From the NCBI GenBank assembly GCA_025093985.1, contig JACAAK010000013.1, positions 744,001 through 808,000 of the forward strand: a stretch of 64,000 nt of DNA, given 5' to 3'. The notes beneath the pieces are model-generated. The model ran no database searches. It saw nothing but the letters and a program-made list of their open reading frames with translations, and was not told where the DNA came from. The stretch is from Calvatia gigantea (lineage: Eukaryota > Basidiomycota > Agaricomycetes > Agaricales > Lycoperdaceae). The position numbers and the translations under genes are program-made. Below are positions 30,034 to 42,007 of the stretch, one piece after another; the first letter of the stretch is position 1, and every line of letters starts with the position of its first letter.

Positions 30034-31527
30034 TTATGGAGTACCGCTCCATGTCTTCGCGAACATATTTCCGCAGATCCCTGAGTCGTTGAGAATCACC
30101 TCATAATGTACGTGAAAAGACTCCTGAGGGAATCTACGATGGTGACAATCCAAATCAAGGCGGCTTACTTCAGGTTTCGTGGTCATTGGATACTTATCGT
30201 TCACATCCCCAATCCCAATACCCCCCACTATTGCCACCTTCTCTTTCCCTTTTCTCATCCTAGATCCCACCATTAGCTGCTGCGGTGGTTGAACCTTCCA
30301 TGAAAAGACCGAGGGCACTAACACTTGAAGGGCCAGCGGAGGGGGTAAAATCAACTGCAGTGGCGGCGGTGGTAATGTTGCCCTCTTCTGTCCCTTTTTT
30401 AGTAAATATCACAGTGTTCAATTCCACAAATTTCGCGCACGTGTGCTAAAGAGGGGGCAACGGCTAGGTGCGCGAGTACTTCGGCGTCCGTCCGACGTTG
30501 TTCTCGACCGAAGGGATAGGTTTAGAAGAGGGTATGGAAGCAGTCAGAGAGGTGGCGACAGAACAGAGACCAGTGACGTTCCGAAGCCTCGGAACGATAA
30601 GAAATGTGTCTGGAAAGGTATCGAGGGGGCGTACAAAACGTCGTTTACGATTGCGAAAGGTTCGAGAGTCAAGGCGAGAGTAGAGAAAAGAGAGATTTAT
30701 TAGATGGGAAGCTAAAGACAGAAGTTCAAGAGATAGAAACTGGGTAAAATCGTAGCTACCTGACTACAATGTAGTGTACAGGTTTTATAGGGAGAAATGG
30801 TGGGCTGTGCGCCCGTATTACAAAGGGGGAATGTAAGTATCAAAGAAAGAATAAGGGAGAACATACTGAGTGGGGATAGAAGCAGGCCGGAAACACATTC
30901 TATGAGATTCTAAATTACAATGAATGTAGGATAGGAATAAAATGAATAGAAAGGGCGGTCCGAGAGGTCAATTATGAACGGTACGAGCGGGATGGTGGGT
31001 TTCGGAGGTTGGAGCTTCCGTGGTCGGGACTCCCGAATTAGGAAATCGTGTTTGATCCGGACTTTGGATGGCTCGGAAATGGGATATTCGGGGTCGGTCT
31101 CTTGGTCATCGTCCTCGGAAGTGAGCGCCGTCGTCGGTAAAGTGGGGTAGTGAGAGGAGGACGCCTACATGACGCTTTTCAGTGTCAGGTGCCGTCCGCT
31201 CTCCACAGTGCACTTGATCTTCTTCACTATTCTGATATTGACATTCATCACATTTGAACGCGCCTTCGGATTGTCGGCGTGCGTCGGGGAACTTCATCGA
31301 TTTCCATGGGAGCATCCTTGTATTCATTCTATCGTTTCGATTTCGGTGGTCGAGATCTCAAGGTATCGAGATCTTATGGTATCGACAACGACAATGGTGT
31401 TAATGATGGCGGTGGGTACGGCGATAATGGAGATTAGGGGAGTGGCTTTGTGTTCAGAGGACAGGGGACCGAACGAATCAAGGGGGCGCCATTGGTGAGC
31501 AGGGTATTGGGTCGCGCCGCCACCCAT
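30034..31527 (-). pseudogene. Hypothetical gene split by a solo LTR
   Basis: On the minus strand a start at 31527 (MGGGATQYPAHQW) leads into a short hydrophobic stretch (PLISIIAVPTAIINTIVVV) that could be a membrane anchor. It is followed by a block with CDECQYQN near 31250. The frame is interrupted at 31207 by the 761-bp LTR. Beyond it the minus strand continues with VELNTVIFTKKGTEEGN and AVDFTPSAGPSSVSALG. Exon limits are unclear and I recognise no family. Without the LTR the two sides join at a single GTGC, supporting one former gene or at least one contiguous locus. Confidence 0.35.
30447..31207 (-). mobile_element. Solo LTR, 761 bp, family with 4-bp target duplication (copy 1)
   Basis: Its reverse complement matches 41214-42007 along most of its length. 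On the plus strand it runs from TAAAGAGGGG (TG changed to TA) to GCTCTCCACA and is flanked by GTGC at 30443-30446 and 31208-31211. The orientation is given as minus because the TATA-like box seen in copy 2 reads on the minus strand here. Short ORFs inside are not conserved between copies. Confidence 0.85.
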
Positions 31528-31559
31528 CGTTAGTCAACCTTTCCGTACTTGGATTTGTT

Positions 31560-33135
31560 GGAGGCTGAGAGGAGGGCAAGGGGTTAGACACCACACACAG
31601 TTCTACAGATGGTTATCTGACAGAGGAAGCCGGAAGACCCAGAACTAGTAACGATTATTTGAGTCATCAGGCAGTGTACCGCCATTTGACCACAATGACG
31701 AACCATTCCTTGTTGCAGGAATCCTTATCCGAAGCTGCAAACTTCCCCAGCAAGTCCCACCCGTAAGTACTGATATCATTCATGTAATGTAATACCGGGC
31801 AGACTCAAGCAGGGGGCCCTTACCCGGATGGCTATGGGAGACACGGATGGTCTTTTCATCCCGACCACCAGCAATTCCCGTCAGATTTTTCCAAGAAGGT
31901 AGCAAAGGATAATAGCTCTAATAATAACGTCGTCCTGAACAAAGCTACCAGCCTTGTCGAGACGCCATGTAAAGATGGCGCACTGCAACAAATGTTGAAC
32001 GAAGAGTGAGTCAACCGCTGACAGACGGCAAGATGCAAACTAACTACTGTCCGACGATTAGTGTAACCAGCAGCCCTCGGGAGAATTCTGCATACAAAGC
32101 GTTGATAAAGCTCTGCAACCAAGTGTTGAGCACGGTTCCAGTCAAAAATTCGACAGTATACCATCTCTACTGGGACAAGAACCGAAACCATCGCAGGCAT
32201 CCGAGACTTCAACAAGCGAGTGCCTTTCTCGGACATCGAATCGTGGTTGAGTTTTATTGCAAGGCTTCCCCTCCAAGTGGAAGTCTGCTTTGAGCAGGCT
32301 CGAAAGTTTCTAGCTCTCAAAAATACAGCAGAACACGTCGGACAGTCATGCATCGTCAACTTCACCCAGTTTTCATCTTGCTCAGCTCGGAAACTATGCC
32401 CCCGAGTTTCTCTTGTGGGGGCCATATGTAACACATAATATTGGGATCAGAATTAAAAGTACGTCCACTTCTTCCCCAATCCCCTGCCAATGCTCGAGGG
32501 GGTACTTCCAAATGATAGAGTGCAAATTTGTTGGTTCGACCGCCAGACCCATGATTTCTACCGAAGGAATCGGTATTGTCAAATATTTTTGACTTTTTCA
32601 TTGCTTTGCTCGTCTCACTTTCCAAATTCTCTCTCGTGGACTGGAGTATTGCAACCGAACGCTATCCTAGGGGCGATCATATCAACATGGCCGCAAAGCC
32701 AATCTACCATTGCGTCACCTTACACGGTCACGGGACAATGGTGCTGCGGGGGATACTGTGCGACAGAACCTCTGGGAACCTGTGGTCGTCAAGATATATC
32801 TTACCCGGAAGTTCGTCGGCTTCAGGAGCAATCCTTTATCATTGAGGGATAACGAACCAATACAATGGGCCACTTTCCCATAATCCACTTTGCTGAGGAT
32901 TTTGGGAGCCTAACCAGCGACATTCGCATACGCTTGGACGTGACCAAATTCGTCAAGTCACTGTTTTTGAACTGTTGGACGACATCACTTCATTGACCAA
33001 AAGCAAGGAGGTTGATCAAGCGCTCAAGTCTGGCTGGACTATCTATGGGGTGAGTTTTGATCTGGTCTCTGCGGGGTAAGATGCACTAATACTAATTTGT
33101 AGCTCGTCGCGACATGTGGGAGGCGGGGTGTGCAT
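31560..33135 (+). pseudogene. FunK1-type kinase (copy d), degraded
   Basis: Readable blocks on the plus strand are FSKKVAKDNSSNNNVVLNKAT and ETPCKDGALQQMLNEE at 31880-32008, an intron GTGAGTCAACC...GATTAG, then ENSAYKALIKLCNQVLSTV. An internal deletion near 32140 follows, then CWFDRQT near 32530 and IHFAEDFGSLTS-like sequence near 32890, all in different frames. The catalytic loop is reduced to a remnant around 33115. The last exon is missing. It serves mainly as evidence of repeated local FunK1 duplication. Confidence 0.8.
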
Positions 33136-33434
33136 GTGAGCATTGAGCAGGGTGATGGAAGGTCGTGGGAAAAATGAGCGTCGGGGGCGGGGAATTTCCA
33201 AATTTGAAATTCGAACCTCCATGATCACCACCCCCGAACTAGAAACGCGACGCGAAGAATGCTTTTAACATCAACATACGCGCCGAGCACCGCAATAACT
33301 GACATACCTGTACTCATCGTCTGTCATGGCCCACGCAGAATATTCATGCTCAAAACTCATACATACTCCGTTGGTTTTCTCACGTCCAACCCGTGTTGTT
33401 TTTTTTCTCATGCTTTGGGGATTAAATATAGGAA

Positions 33435-34539
33435 ATGATCGCTAATGTTCGGCAGAAGCTTGCTATTGATGCGGCCCACAACGTCAGTCTCGAGACGATT
33501 GCCCTAGATGTGTGTCGCGGGTGTAAAGTGGAAATTGATGAAGATGTGTGGCCTGTTATACGGCCGAGCCTGGATGAGGTCACTGTTGTCGTTTCTGGTA
33601 GTGGGTCGGACGTTGGTGAGTCATGTTTCTATTTTTTGTTTTAGTGTGTCCACGCGTTGGTTCTGAGAATTTGGATAGAGGATGTTGGGATGTTACCGAG
33701 CGAGGTGTACGCGCCTGAGAATCTGGTCATGGAGAGCGCTGTTGAAGAGAAAAAGATGGAGGTGACGGGAGAACGCATTGATGAGTGGCTGGGAGAGCAG
33801 GGTGAGGTTTTCCAGGGGATGGACGATCGGCCGTCAAGTGCGTGTTCGCGGAATGAAGTGAACGAGGATTTATTGCGCCGTGATGATGAGGATGAGGACC
33901 ATCCCGAAGAAAGTAATCAAGGTAGGCGAATTGCCTCTCTGAAATTGTGTTTATGTCACTAAGGGACCTGATGTTAGTGCTAGAGGAAGAACCAGTTGAG
34001 CCGATCGGCCGTCCTCGCGTTCGGTTTGAAATGGAAGGTAAGTATAGCCCGTGTTTACCATTCCAGGATACGAGTTGAGGAATTTATTTAGAGCCACAAA
34101 CTACGCGCGACCCCGAAGAGCCTCACCCCGTAGAACAAGAGGATCCACTGGAACAGCGTTTCCAAGTCCGCGTCATAGGTCCTCAGCCCGACCAAAATGC
34201 GGAAATCAAAACCCGTGGAAAACATTTAGTGAAGAAAGTCCTCGCGGCGGTATGCAAGACCTTTAGCATTGACTACGATAGGTGGGCCTTTTTTCGCCCT
34301 TTCTTTTTCTTAGTGTGGGTTTGCGGATTGGCTGATGTGGTTTTGTGGTTTCTCTAGAGCGGCGCTCTACCTCGTCTCTCATGTCAAAGATGACCAAGGC
34401 CGCGCGAAGCAACACTGCTTCCGTTGCCCGCATAACTGGTCTATGGCGAGGTGCGGGGTGACGAGTGAGACGGAGCTTAGGATTCGGATAGAAGTGCCGA
34501 AAGAAATTACGCCTGCGGTGAGCCAGAGGTCGAAGTGAT
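33435..34539 (+). CDS. Intact five-exon hypothetical protein
   Basis: Exons 33435-33615, 33679-33921, 33978-34037, 34092-34281 and 34358-34539 join with GT...AG introns of 54-76 nt, and every phase agrees, giving about 285 residues. The N-terminus (MIANVRQKLAIDAAHNVS) resembles no motif I know. The middle is very acidic (DDEDEDHPEESN). The C-terminal ~100 residues form a compact domain with KKVLAAVCKTFSIDYDRA, LYLVSHVKDDQG and HCFRCPHNWSMARCGV, ending in basic residues. Two conserved-looking Cys and a His could bind metal, but this is inference. No signal peptide or membrane segment. It is one of the few loci here without a frameshift. I do not recognise a function. Confidence 0.72.
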
Positions 34540-35288
34540 TCCCCTTCACCGTGAAATTGTAGTATATACACACCAGGGAGGTTTGGCGACCCTCTTTTTT
34601 TCTTGGAGCAAACTGTATGAATATCGGGTCCTGGAGTTGGTGGAACTCCAACTTTAATAGCATCCGTTCACCATGAAGGTTATGCCACAACTACGTCGTT
34701 CGAAAGTGGCGGGATGGGGAGTCGGTCAAGTTGAGCAGGTCGGTTTTTCGTTGGACCCTAACGCTTTCTTCTCTCCGTATGTTTGTTGCTAGATAAGATG
34801 TTCTCAGTCCAGGCGTGTTGAGCAATGGGTCCCTTGTCAATCAGATATCCCCTTCCACTCGAGATAATTCGAATGTGCAGGCACATGAGTGGGATTGGAA
34901 GCAAGAATAGTCCGGATGCCAGCGATCGAGCCCTCAAGAACTACGTGATCTAGGACACTTCCAATGGCACAGGTGTTGTGAACACCATAGTGAATCGCAG
35001 TAACGGACAGAAACATCAAGTATATTTGGAATGTATCGGCAAATCTCCGTGATCGCAATATGACATGACAGAAGTATCCTAGCTTGCCACTAAATACACC
35101 CCAAACTTCAATGTTGCCAAGCCTACTAATGCTAAGTATGTTACAAACGTGGTCCACAGAAACAATGGTAAAAGTACAGAAATTTATTCAAAGGAGCGAG
35201 CCAAGCATAGCCCAAAAGAGTCTTATCCCCACCTAACCCTCAGGACGACAAATGTGAGACTGATAACCATTTCAAAGTGCCGTATAAT
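34540..35288. other. Intergenic, no gene seen
   Basis: About 750 bases between the preceding gene and the convergent membrane-protein gene. Frames of up to ~105 codons occur on the minus strand but have no recognisable features or splice logic. Terminators of the two convergent genes must lie here. Confidence 0.45.
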
Positions 35289-36990
35289 TCACTCTCTTTC
35301 TTGGAGAGCTTGCATTATATTTTCTAATTCAAAAGTAGCCCCAGGGTTCGCGTTCAGCAAATGCACCAAGATTCCGAAACCGACCGCAGCTCCAATAGAA
35401 AGACACAAGGACACAAGACCCAGGGTCTTATCTCCAACCAGTGCCGGTTTCTCCACTTCTTTGAGGCCCACAACAAGTCTCGTTTGGGCGGTGATATACG
35501 ACTGGTTGGTAGGGCTAACGTAGAAACCGTCCGAGAACGCCTTGCTCGCCGACAATGTGAATTTGTTCAGGTTGTCATTCACAATTGATAAGTCGTGGAC
35601 GGGTACTCCCTGTGGGAACCCCGTGAAGTTCTTGGAAATATCTGTGAGGAATACTCGAACGCTCAGAGATCCCACCCAGGTGACCTCTGTCTCGTCACCA
35701 GTGCCAAGGGCGACGAGGGTGGCGTAGGCGAAGATCGTGTTGATGACATCGGGTGGCATATTTCCAACTGGAGGAAGCCCGGAGGCGGTCACTGTTAGCT
35801 TCTTACTCATTGAGAGTTGTACGCGCCCTCCGGAAGATTCAATATGAGGATCACAGAGGAGGAGAGTAGAGAGGGGGGATATCCATTGCGAGGTATCGAA
35901 TTCGGACTCGGACTCGGAATCGGATGTGTTGATTTGTAGACCAGAAGGATGGAGGAGTGTTGGTAAATTATTGAGGCTGATAATTGAGCGTTTGGTTTCG
36001 TTGCGGTCGACAGGAAAGGAGTCATTGGTTCCAATAAAAAGATATGCCGAAAGGCCGTCGGGTTGAACATCTACATCGCGGTACAATGGAAGGATCCCTA
36101 CTCGTTGTAAGGAAAAATTCTATGAGAACAAATCACACAACTCACCCCCGCGGTATAGGAAATCAGGTAACGGATCATCCCAGGGCTCCCACGACTGGCC
36201 ATCAACAATCCAAGTCGTAGCGCCGTCGCGAGTACCCATTGTCGGGATCCTCCATGAACACGAATAATTGAAATGAACAATATCCGTCGGATATTCCATG
36301 TTTCCAACGACGCTGGGTTCAATCGATTTTTCATCAGGCCAAGCCGTGACCCAGTTTGGCTCCACATCGTACTTGAAGATGGAATCTTCAACTTGTTCCA
36401 TGGTGGTCAAAATATCGGCACGGGACGAGAGGGAGTCAAGATTATTGTCATTTTCATCGGTTTGTGAAGAATTGAGGAATTGAAGGTCGGCAATATTTAG
36501 CGGCATTTCGACTCCAGTTTTGACCCCCGAAACAGAGAGGGTACCAGGAGCGAACGAGCCGAGGACAATCAAAAGGAGAGATAAGAGGAAAGCGACGCGG
36601 AATGTGGCGCTGGGCATCCTTGTGAAAAAAAATCGGGATCTATCGTCGTTTCCTGAGCTTAGACGGGATACACGGTCGGTGACACCTGGGATTAGGCGAC
36701 CTGTTTTAGCATGTTGAAATGACCATTCACTGCTGAATGCAAGCGCAGTTGCTCCAGAAAGAAGAAAGATGGCTAACGCTTGCCAGAGTATGAAAAGCAC
36801 GGTAAAACCGCCTTTCATCCCAGCAGACGGAAGAGGAATAATGATAGTGATGGGTTTCATCGAACACACGAGAACGAGGCTTAGAAATACGGCCTCGATA
36901 ACAATGAAGCCAAACAATTGCGCAAGGAGTTTTCGAAGTTGGGTTTGCGCCGAGTCGGAAGCTGGGTGTGGAATGGGGATCGACCTGGGT
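35289..36990 (-). CDS. Multi-pass membrane protein paralogue B (unrecognised fungal family)
   Basis: Exon 1 (to 36146) encodes an N-terminal helix LFGFIVIEAVFLSLVLVCSM, further helices near GFTVLFILWQALAIFLLSG and FRVAFLLSLLLIVLGSFAPG, then an exposed domain with NYSCSWRIP and WIVDGQSWEPW. A 48-nt intron (36145-36098) follows. Exon 2 (36097-35289) has LSAYLFIGTNDSF, LLLCDPHI, VRVFLTDIS, SASKAFSDG, a C-terminal helix LVSLCLSIGAAVGFGILVHLL and the tail FELENIMQALQERE. No in-frame ATG exists for exon 1: going upstream the frame meets a TGA about 33 codons before the first helix. An acceptor (CACCCAG) near 36985 suggests an upstream exon or fusion with paralogue A. Confidence 0.68.
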
Positions 36991-36994
36991 GGAA

Positions 36995-38789
36995 GTCAGT
37001 ATCCAGACTGAAACAGAAAGTGGGCGGATACCCACTTTTCGCTCTCCCTGTAAGTATTTTGCTATGCAATCGATAAGGACTTCCAGTTTAAACGGAGGGG
37101 TTTGCCAAATATTCAAGTAGAAAAGGTTGACGACGATTAATATCGTTGCGCTGAAGAAAAGGCAAATGGTGGAGACCAGCAAGCCGTGACTTGCTACCAA
37201 CGCAAGTTCGTTCCGTTGAGTAGCGCCCTGGACGGGCATAAGGAATAACTTGTCCGAGTTTTCGACGTTGTAATCCCGGATATAAGAAGAAAAAGCCTTA
37301 GCGCCTGATTTCATGAAAAAGTCAAGATTCCGTTGGATGTCCTCTGTGGAAAGAATTCCGACATCAAACGGATTCGACAAGTCAGTGTCGAAATTTAACG
37401 ACGTATCGTTGAGGAAAACGCGGGATGCGAGAGCGCCAATTCGCATCGCTGCAGTTTCGTCGTCGCACTCAAGCGTTTCCAACTGGCCGAGCCCTAGAAG
37501 TACGTTCGCTGCATCTACCGGGATATTTCCAGCCCGAGGATTACTTCCAATAGGGGGAGACGTGGATAGGACTGTGATACTTGAGTTTGCCTGGGACAGC
37601 AGGACCAGCCCATCAAGGATGCGGGCCTGAGGGTCACAAAGAAGGAAGGTTGCAAGGGGCGATTTGAAGTATCCATCAGAATTTTCAAAATCAACGAAGT
37701 GAAATCCGAGGTCGTTAAAGGTCGTCGGTAGACCTTCCAGGTTGAAATTTCTTCTCACTGAGGGAATTTGCGGGAATGAGCTATTACGACCGAAAAATAA
37801 ATACCCTGATAACCCCACAGGATCCACTGCTGGGAGTGGGTCAGGAAAATCGTGCGGTGTAAATTCTTGCTCAGTCGGGAAACGAAACATTGGCATCATG
37901 CCTAGAAAAGCTGTTCTAATATATGAAATACGGTGTGAAGGAAGTGCTCACCTCCATCAAATGTGGTCGACGGAAGGGGCGTCGTCCAGGGATACCATGC
38001 ATATCCGCCCGCATACCAAGTAGTATTCCACCGAGAACTATTAAAGCTCGGCGCTTCCCACCAGCACTTCATGCCATAGAATAAAACATCGCTCTCAAAC
38101 TCCGTGTCTCCCATAAGCTGACCCGGCTCAACATTCGGCCACCCGGCGACAACATGATCCTCGGTGGTGAACTTGAAAGGACTGTTCTCTCTGAGTTCAA
38201 GCTCAGAGACAAGACTAGCTCGAATGATGGGATTGAAAAGGATTGTATTAGTATCCCCTCCCGTCAGGGTGAAATTGGTGATGCCGACGGCTGTTTGGAT
38301 GAAGCGCGGGACATCGTCGACAGTCATGGAACCAGGTGCTATTCCAGCTAGTGCAACTAGTATCCAAAATGCAATGAAGGAGAGTCGGTAGGGCACGCTC
38401 GAGGTACGAACGAAAAAGTAGTGAATCCTGTCGTGAAGTCCAGAAGTGATCGTCGAAACAAGGTCTGTGTGACCCGGGGACAAATTTCCAGTCTTGTGAA
38501 AGCGGAAATGCCATTCACTACTGAATCCGTGGGAAACGACGTCCTGAGCGCACATGATTGCGACAGTTTGCCATGCGATAAAAAGGATGGTAAAGCTGGC
38601 CTTCGTGAGCGTCGGGGAGGACGACAGGGAACAAGGGAGTGGGTTGCTTAAACAAGCAATAGCCAGAGCAATGAAAGCAGTCTCCATAATAACAAATGTC
38701 CCGAGGCGAACAACCAGTCGCCGGCGGAGCACCAATTCACCAGGAACGGCACGGCAAGGCAGCGAAAATGGAGCAAATTCTGAATCCAT
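36995..38789 (-). CDS. Multi-pass membrane protein paralogue A (unrecognised fungal family)
   Basis: Exon 1 (38789-37952) starts MDSEFAPFSLPCRAVPG, with helices FVIMETAFIALAIACL, ASFTILFIAWQTVAIMC and LSFIAFWILVALAGIAPG. An exposed domain with GMKCWWEAP and WYAGGYAWYPWTTPLP follows. A 50-nt intron (37951-37902) joins in phase to exon 2 from 37901, with LSGYLFFGRNSSF, TFLLCDPQA, GNIPVDAANVLL, SRVFLNDTS and SGAKAFSSY. It ends with a C-terminal helix LLVSTICLFFSATILIVVNLFYL and a tail ending near LQGERK. No stop codon follows at the place where the paralogues end; the frame runs on to 36727 across the start of paralogue B. Function unknown; the layout suggests a surface protein with a large exposed middle domain. 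Confidence 0.72.
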
Positions 38790-40372
38790 GGGACGATGAA
38801 GCCGAGAAGGCGCTATGGCCCTCTATACATACACTGGGGCAACCCGGGGAGACTTTATCCACCGCTCGGTCGGAATAAAGGGTTGTGGTGGAGCTATGAT
38901 TGTTGCAAGCATCATTTAAATGTCGAATTCGTGGCCGTGGCGAAGAAGCTTCCGTGCGAATATATTGCATGAATATCTAGAAGATTGCCACCGCGGAGAA
39001 GTGATCAAACGAGCCCCCGAAATAAACTGGTCCTCGGCAAAGAAACCGATCCTTATCAGACTTGTGAAATCTCGCGGCGAGGCGCATTTATAGGGTGCGA
39101 GGACGTTCTGGGGCACCGAGCCACGGCGCAAATCGACGACCAATCCCTTAGTGAGATAGTACAGCCACGGTGCTGAGTATGGTTGACTTGTGACCTACCA
39201 TTCAAATGCTTTTCCCTGAGCGGAACCACTGGAGCAGTTTGGCAGTTGATCATCCTCCAAGCCAACCCGCTTGACAGCTGATCGTCCAGATGTGGTCAAC
39301 GCGAACCAAAGCGTCGGGTGGCGCCGAAAGACTGATCAAGTTGCAACATCTCATAGTATCTCCTACGACGGTATTATAAAGTTAGTGTCTGGAACAAAGC
39401 GTGACACCGAAAGCGAACCACCAATGAGTTCCAGAGGGCCATCACCTTCACGCTGAAAGATACACACGCACATCAGAGGAGCCTCCGAACCCTGAACCCG
39501 GTGATATAGCACTTCGATGCCAGTATGTTCGAAGATTACAGGGATATTCAAGCTCAGAAAAAAAGTTGGGGCCAAGGAAAGAGAGAGGCCCCACATGCGA
39601 AGGGGTCCAATTATAAGGCACGTGATGTCCAAAAGCCGTCATCGCCGTGATGATGATGATGACGATAATGAGTTCTGCATTTCTATGCTGCAACAAGGAA
39701 ACCCACTGCCAAGATGCGGTGGACGTAGTCTATGGCTTGCGGTACTCTCCATCCCTCTGTGCAAATAATTCTTTCTTTCTTTCAAGCAGATCCCTCGAGT
39801 TCCTTCACGGTGCTTCCCTTCTACAGCGCATTATAGGGCGGGTCCTCGGACCTGTTGTCGACGCTCCTTCTCTGGATGGAGACAAGGTGAGTCCGGTTGA
39901 CTAGGGCCAAGGCTAGGAGACACGCCCACCCGCTTGACACAAAAAGTAGATTCTGCAATGATGCATGATGCCTGTTGGCGGTGAGCCTGAGTTCCCAATG
40001 CCTCCCGCTTCAAGCACGTGCAGACACCCAAGACACCGTATCTCATCAATATTTTGATCCTCTGCGATCTCGGGCTAATCATCCTCACCATCCGACACGC
40101 AATCACATGCTTTGACCATTCAAATATTCAAACGTCGATCTCTGCCTGCCGGCAGGAAACAAACGCGTTAGGTCGCAGTAGTGAATGGGCAGATAGAAAG
40201 GTTTTCGTTCATATCCTTGGCAGGGGTGCATTGGAGGCTTGGGATACCGCTCAATTTCTCCACCGGTGTCTCTTTAAATTGGGATTATCGATGATTTGAC
40301 TGCTTAGCACTGCCGGCACTTAGGAATTGGGACATCATTCCAGACAATAGATCAATCTGCTTGTGCTCACAA
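38790..40372. other. Intergenic region upstream of the membrane-protein pair
   Basis: Nearly 1.6 kb without a supportable gene. It holds the promoter of paralogue A, a GAT microsatellite (39648-39665), and several short frames without conserved features. No repeat ends recognised. Confidence 0.45.
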
Positions 40373-40633
40373 TCAGGGGTGTTGACTCTGAGCCAATGAT
40401 CCCCACAAAGAATATATATTCTTGTCATATACCTGTGTAAGTATTATTGTGCGGGTAGTGTTCCCTGATAGTAACTGGATGGGACGGTCCTGATCACATC
40501 TCATAGCAAATCTGGTTCCTTGCCACGGTCCGTCACCAAGAGCACAGCTTGGGGTGGGATCTGGACAGTTACATTGCGCTGTTGAGGAGATGGTAAAGAT
40601 CATGGTAGGGAGGAGGATGGATTTGGACCCCAT
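40373..40633 (-). CDS. Small secreted Cys-containing protein, possibly partial
   Basis: The frame begins MGSKSILLPTMIFTISSTAQC, a plausible short signal peptide. It continues NCPDPTPSCALGDGPWQGTRF with four cysteines in the first 45 residues. A GTATATGAC donor-like site near 40442 may begin an intron, so the last ~20 codons may be intronic. A degenerate relative sits at 43930-43720 in the same position relative to the next F-box copy. Function unknown. Confidence 0.4.
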   Translation of the reverse strand: MGSKSILLPTMIFTISSTAQCNCPDPTPSCALGDGPWQGTRFAMRCDQDRPIQLLSGNTTRTIILTQVYDKNIYSLWGSLAQSQHP

Positions 40634-41213
40634 TGAAGGGTGCGTAACTTTGTGTCAATGGTTTCGGTCATTTTTTTGGCAGGCGTCAATAGAATATCAT
40701 CAGGAACGAGACGTTGATACCCGGAGACGGTAGAGAAGTTGACTCCCCAGGCAAGCGATTAACATACTTACATTCTAACCATAGCCATTTGCGCAGAAAC
40801 CCTCATTTTATGCCTACACCTAAGCGAATACCACTGCTACGATCCCGTCCCCCCCAACCAATTCGATGCAACATTTCAGCGATCTATTTGTGTCAATGAA
40901 CCCTTTTCCCTCCCAAACCTTGAACATTTCGGGTGGACGTTCTACTTGGGAAGGCAAATGGAACCGTGCTCTCCTCAAACATCCGTTTACCAAATCTCAA
41001 GAAACTCCGGTGGTGTGGGAGAATGGAATATGAAATTATGACAGAAGAAGCAGACGTGGTCTTCTATTTCTTTTCCAACTTGCCCAAACCACTTCGTTCC
41101 CTCACGTATTATGAATGTCTTCACGATTTCCTATACTCTGAGAGACGTCATTGCTACTATCGATTCCTCTCGCATTTCCCCCACGCCAAGTCGCTCGTAT
41201 TCGATAGATGCAG

Positions 41214-42007
41214 TGTGGAGATCGGACGGCACCTGACACTGAAAAGTGTCATGTACGCATCCTCCTCCCACTACTCCACTTCACCGACGACGCCTTTCAC
41301 TTCCGAGAACGATGACCAAGACACCAACCCCGAAAATCCCATTTCCGAGCCATCCAGAAGTCCGGATCATACACGATTTCCTAATTCAGAAGTCCCGACC
41401 ACGGAAGCTCCAGCCTCCGAACTCCACCTCGCCCGCCCGTACTTCTCATTTCCGACTCTAAAAAAAAAACTTACGGACCGCTTTTCTATTCACTTATTAT
41501 ACTTTTTCTACATTCCTCATAATTTAGAATGAGTTTCCGGCCCGTCTTCATCCCCGCTAGTATGTTTTTCTTTGTTCTCTCTCTAAAATTTACATCCTAC
41601 TCTTTGTAATTCGGGCGCACAGCCCACCATTCTCTCCTATAAAAACCTGTATACTTTGTTGTAGTCAGGTAGCTACGAATTAGCCAAGTTTCGCCTCGAA
41701 GTCTCTGTCTCTCGTTATTTCTCTAATCAATTTCTTGCTTTCTCTCTTCTCTCTCTCGTCTCGACACCGAATCGCCACGCAATCGTAAACGCCGCCTTCC
41801 GAACGTTCAGTAATCGCTCTCGACACCTCTCCGGACCCTTCTCTTATCGTTCCGAGCCTTCGGAACAGATTTATCCTCCGTTCCGTTGTCTCATCATTTT
41901 TGTGATCTCCACTCCTACCTGCCCTTTCTAACACAATCCCTTTGGTCAAGAACAACGTCGGACGGACGCCGACGTGCTCGTGCACCTAGCCGTAATCTCC
42001 CTCTTCA
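41214..42007 (+). mobile_element. Solo LTR, 794 bp, family with 4-bp target duplication (copy 2)
   Basis: Runs from TGTGGAGATC to CCCTCTTCA and is flanked by GCAG at 41210-41213 and 42008-42011. Removing it together with one GCAG gives a sequence collinear with F-box copies 2 and 3. Its reverse complement is the LTR at 30447-31207. A TATAAAA at 41637-41643 reads in plus orientation and is taken as the LTR promoter, hence the strand. Small frames inside it (for example 41246-41461) are not real genes. Confidence 0.87.
41637..41643 (+). promoter_or_regulatory. TATA-like box within the solo LTR
   Basis: CTATAAAAACCTGTA lies mid-LTR; the reverse-complement copy at about 30783-30792 keeps TTTTATAG. 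Its conservation in both copies supports a promoter role. Confidence 0.45.

Noticed and set aside
30443..30703. Plus-strand frame of 86 codons starting at the solo LTR boundary
   Set aside because: It lies in the LTR and is not preserved in the second copy of the same LTR.
31856..32625. Minus-strand frames of 60-190 codons over FunK1 copy d
   Set aside because: The plus strand carries recognisable FunK1 motifs in order; the minus frames have no motif and follow from the same bases.
36727..36990. C-terminal extension of membrane paralogue A of about 90 residues
   Set aside because: It overlaps the coding start of paralogue B in another frame and has no counterpart in paralogues B or C; it is read-through past a missing stop.
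39646..39670. GAT-repeat tract as a CRISPR-like or regulatory array
   Set aside because: It is a simple trinucleotide microsatellite without spacers; CRISPR arrays are not expected in a fungal nuclear genome.
41246..41532. Ser/Pro-rich continuation of the F-box copy 1 frame as a real protein tail
   Set aside because: These codons are the inserted LTR read through in frame; they are absent from F-box copies 2 and 3.
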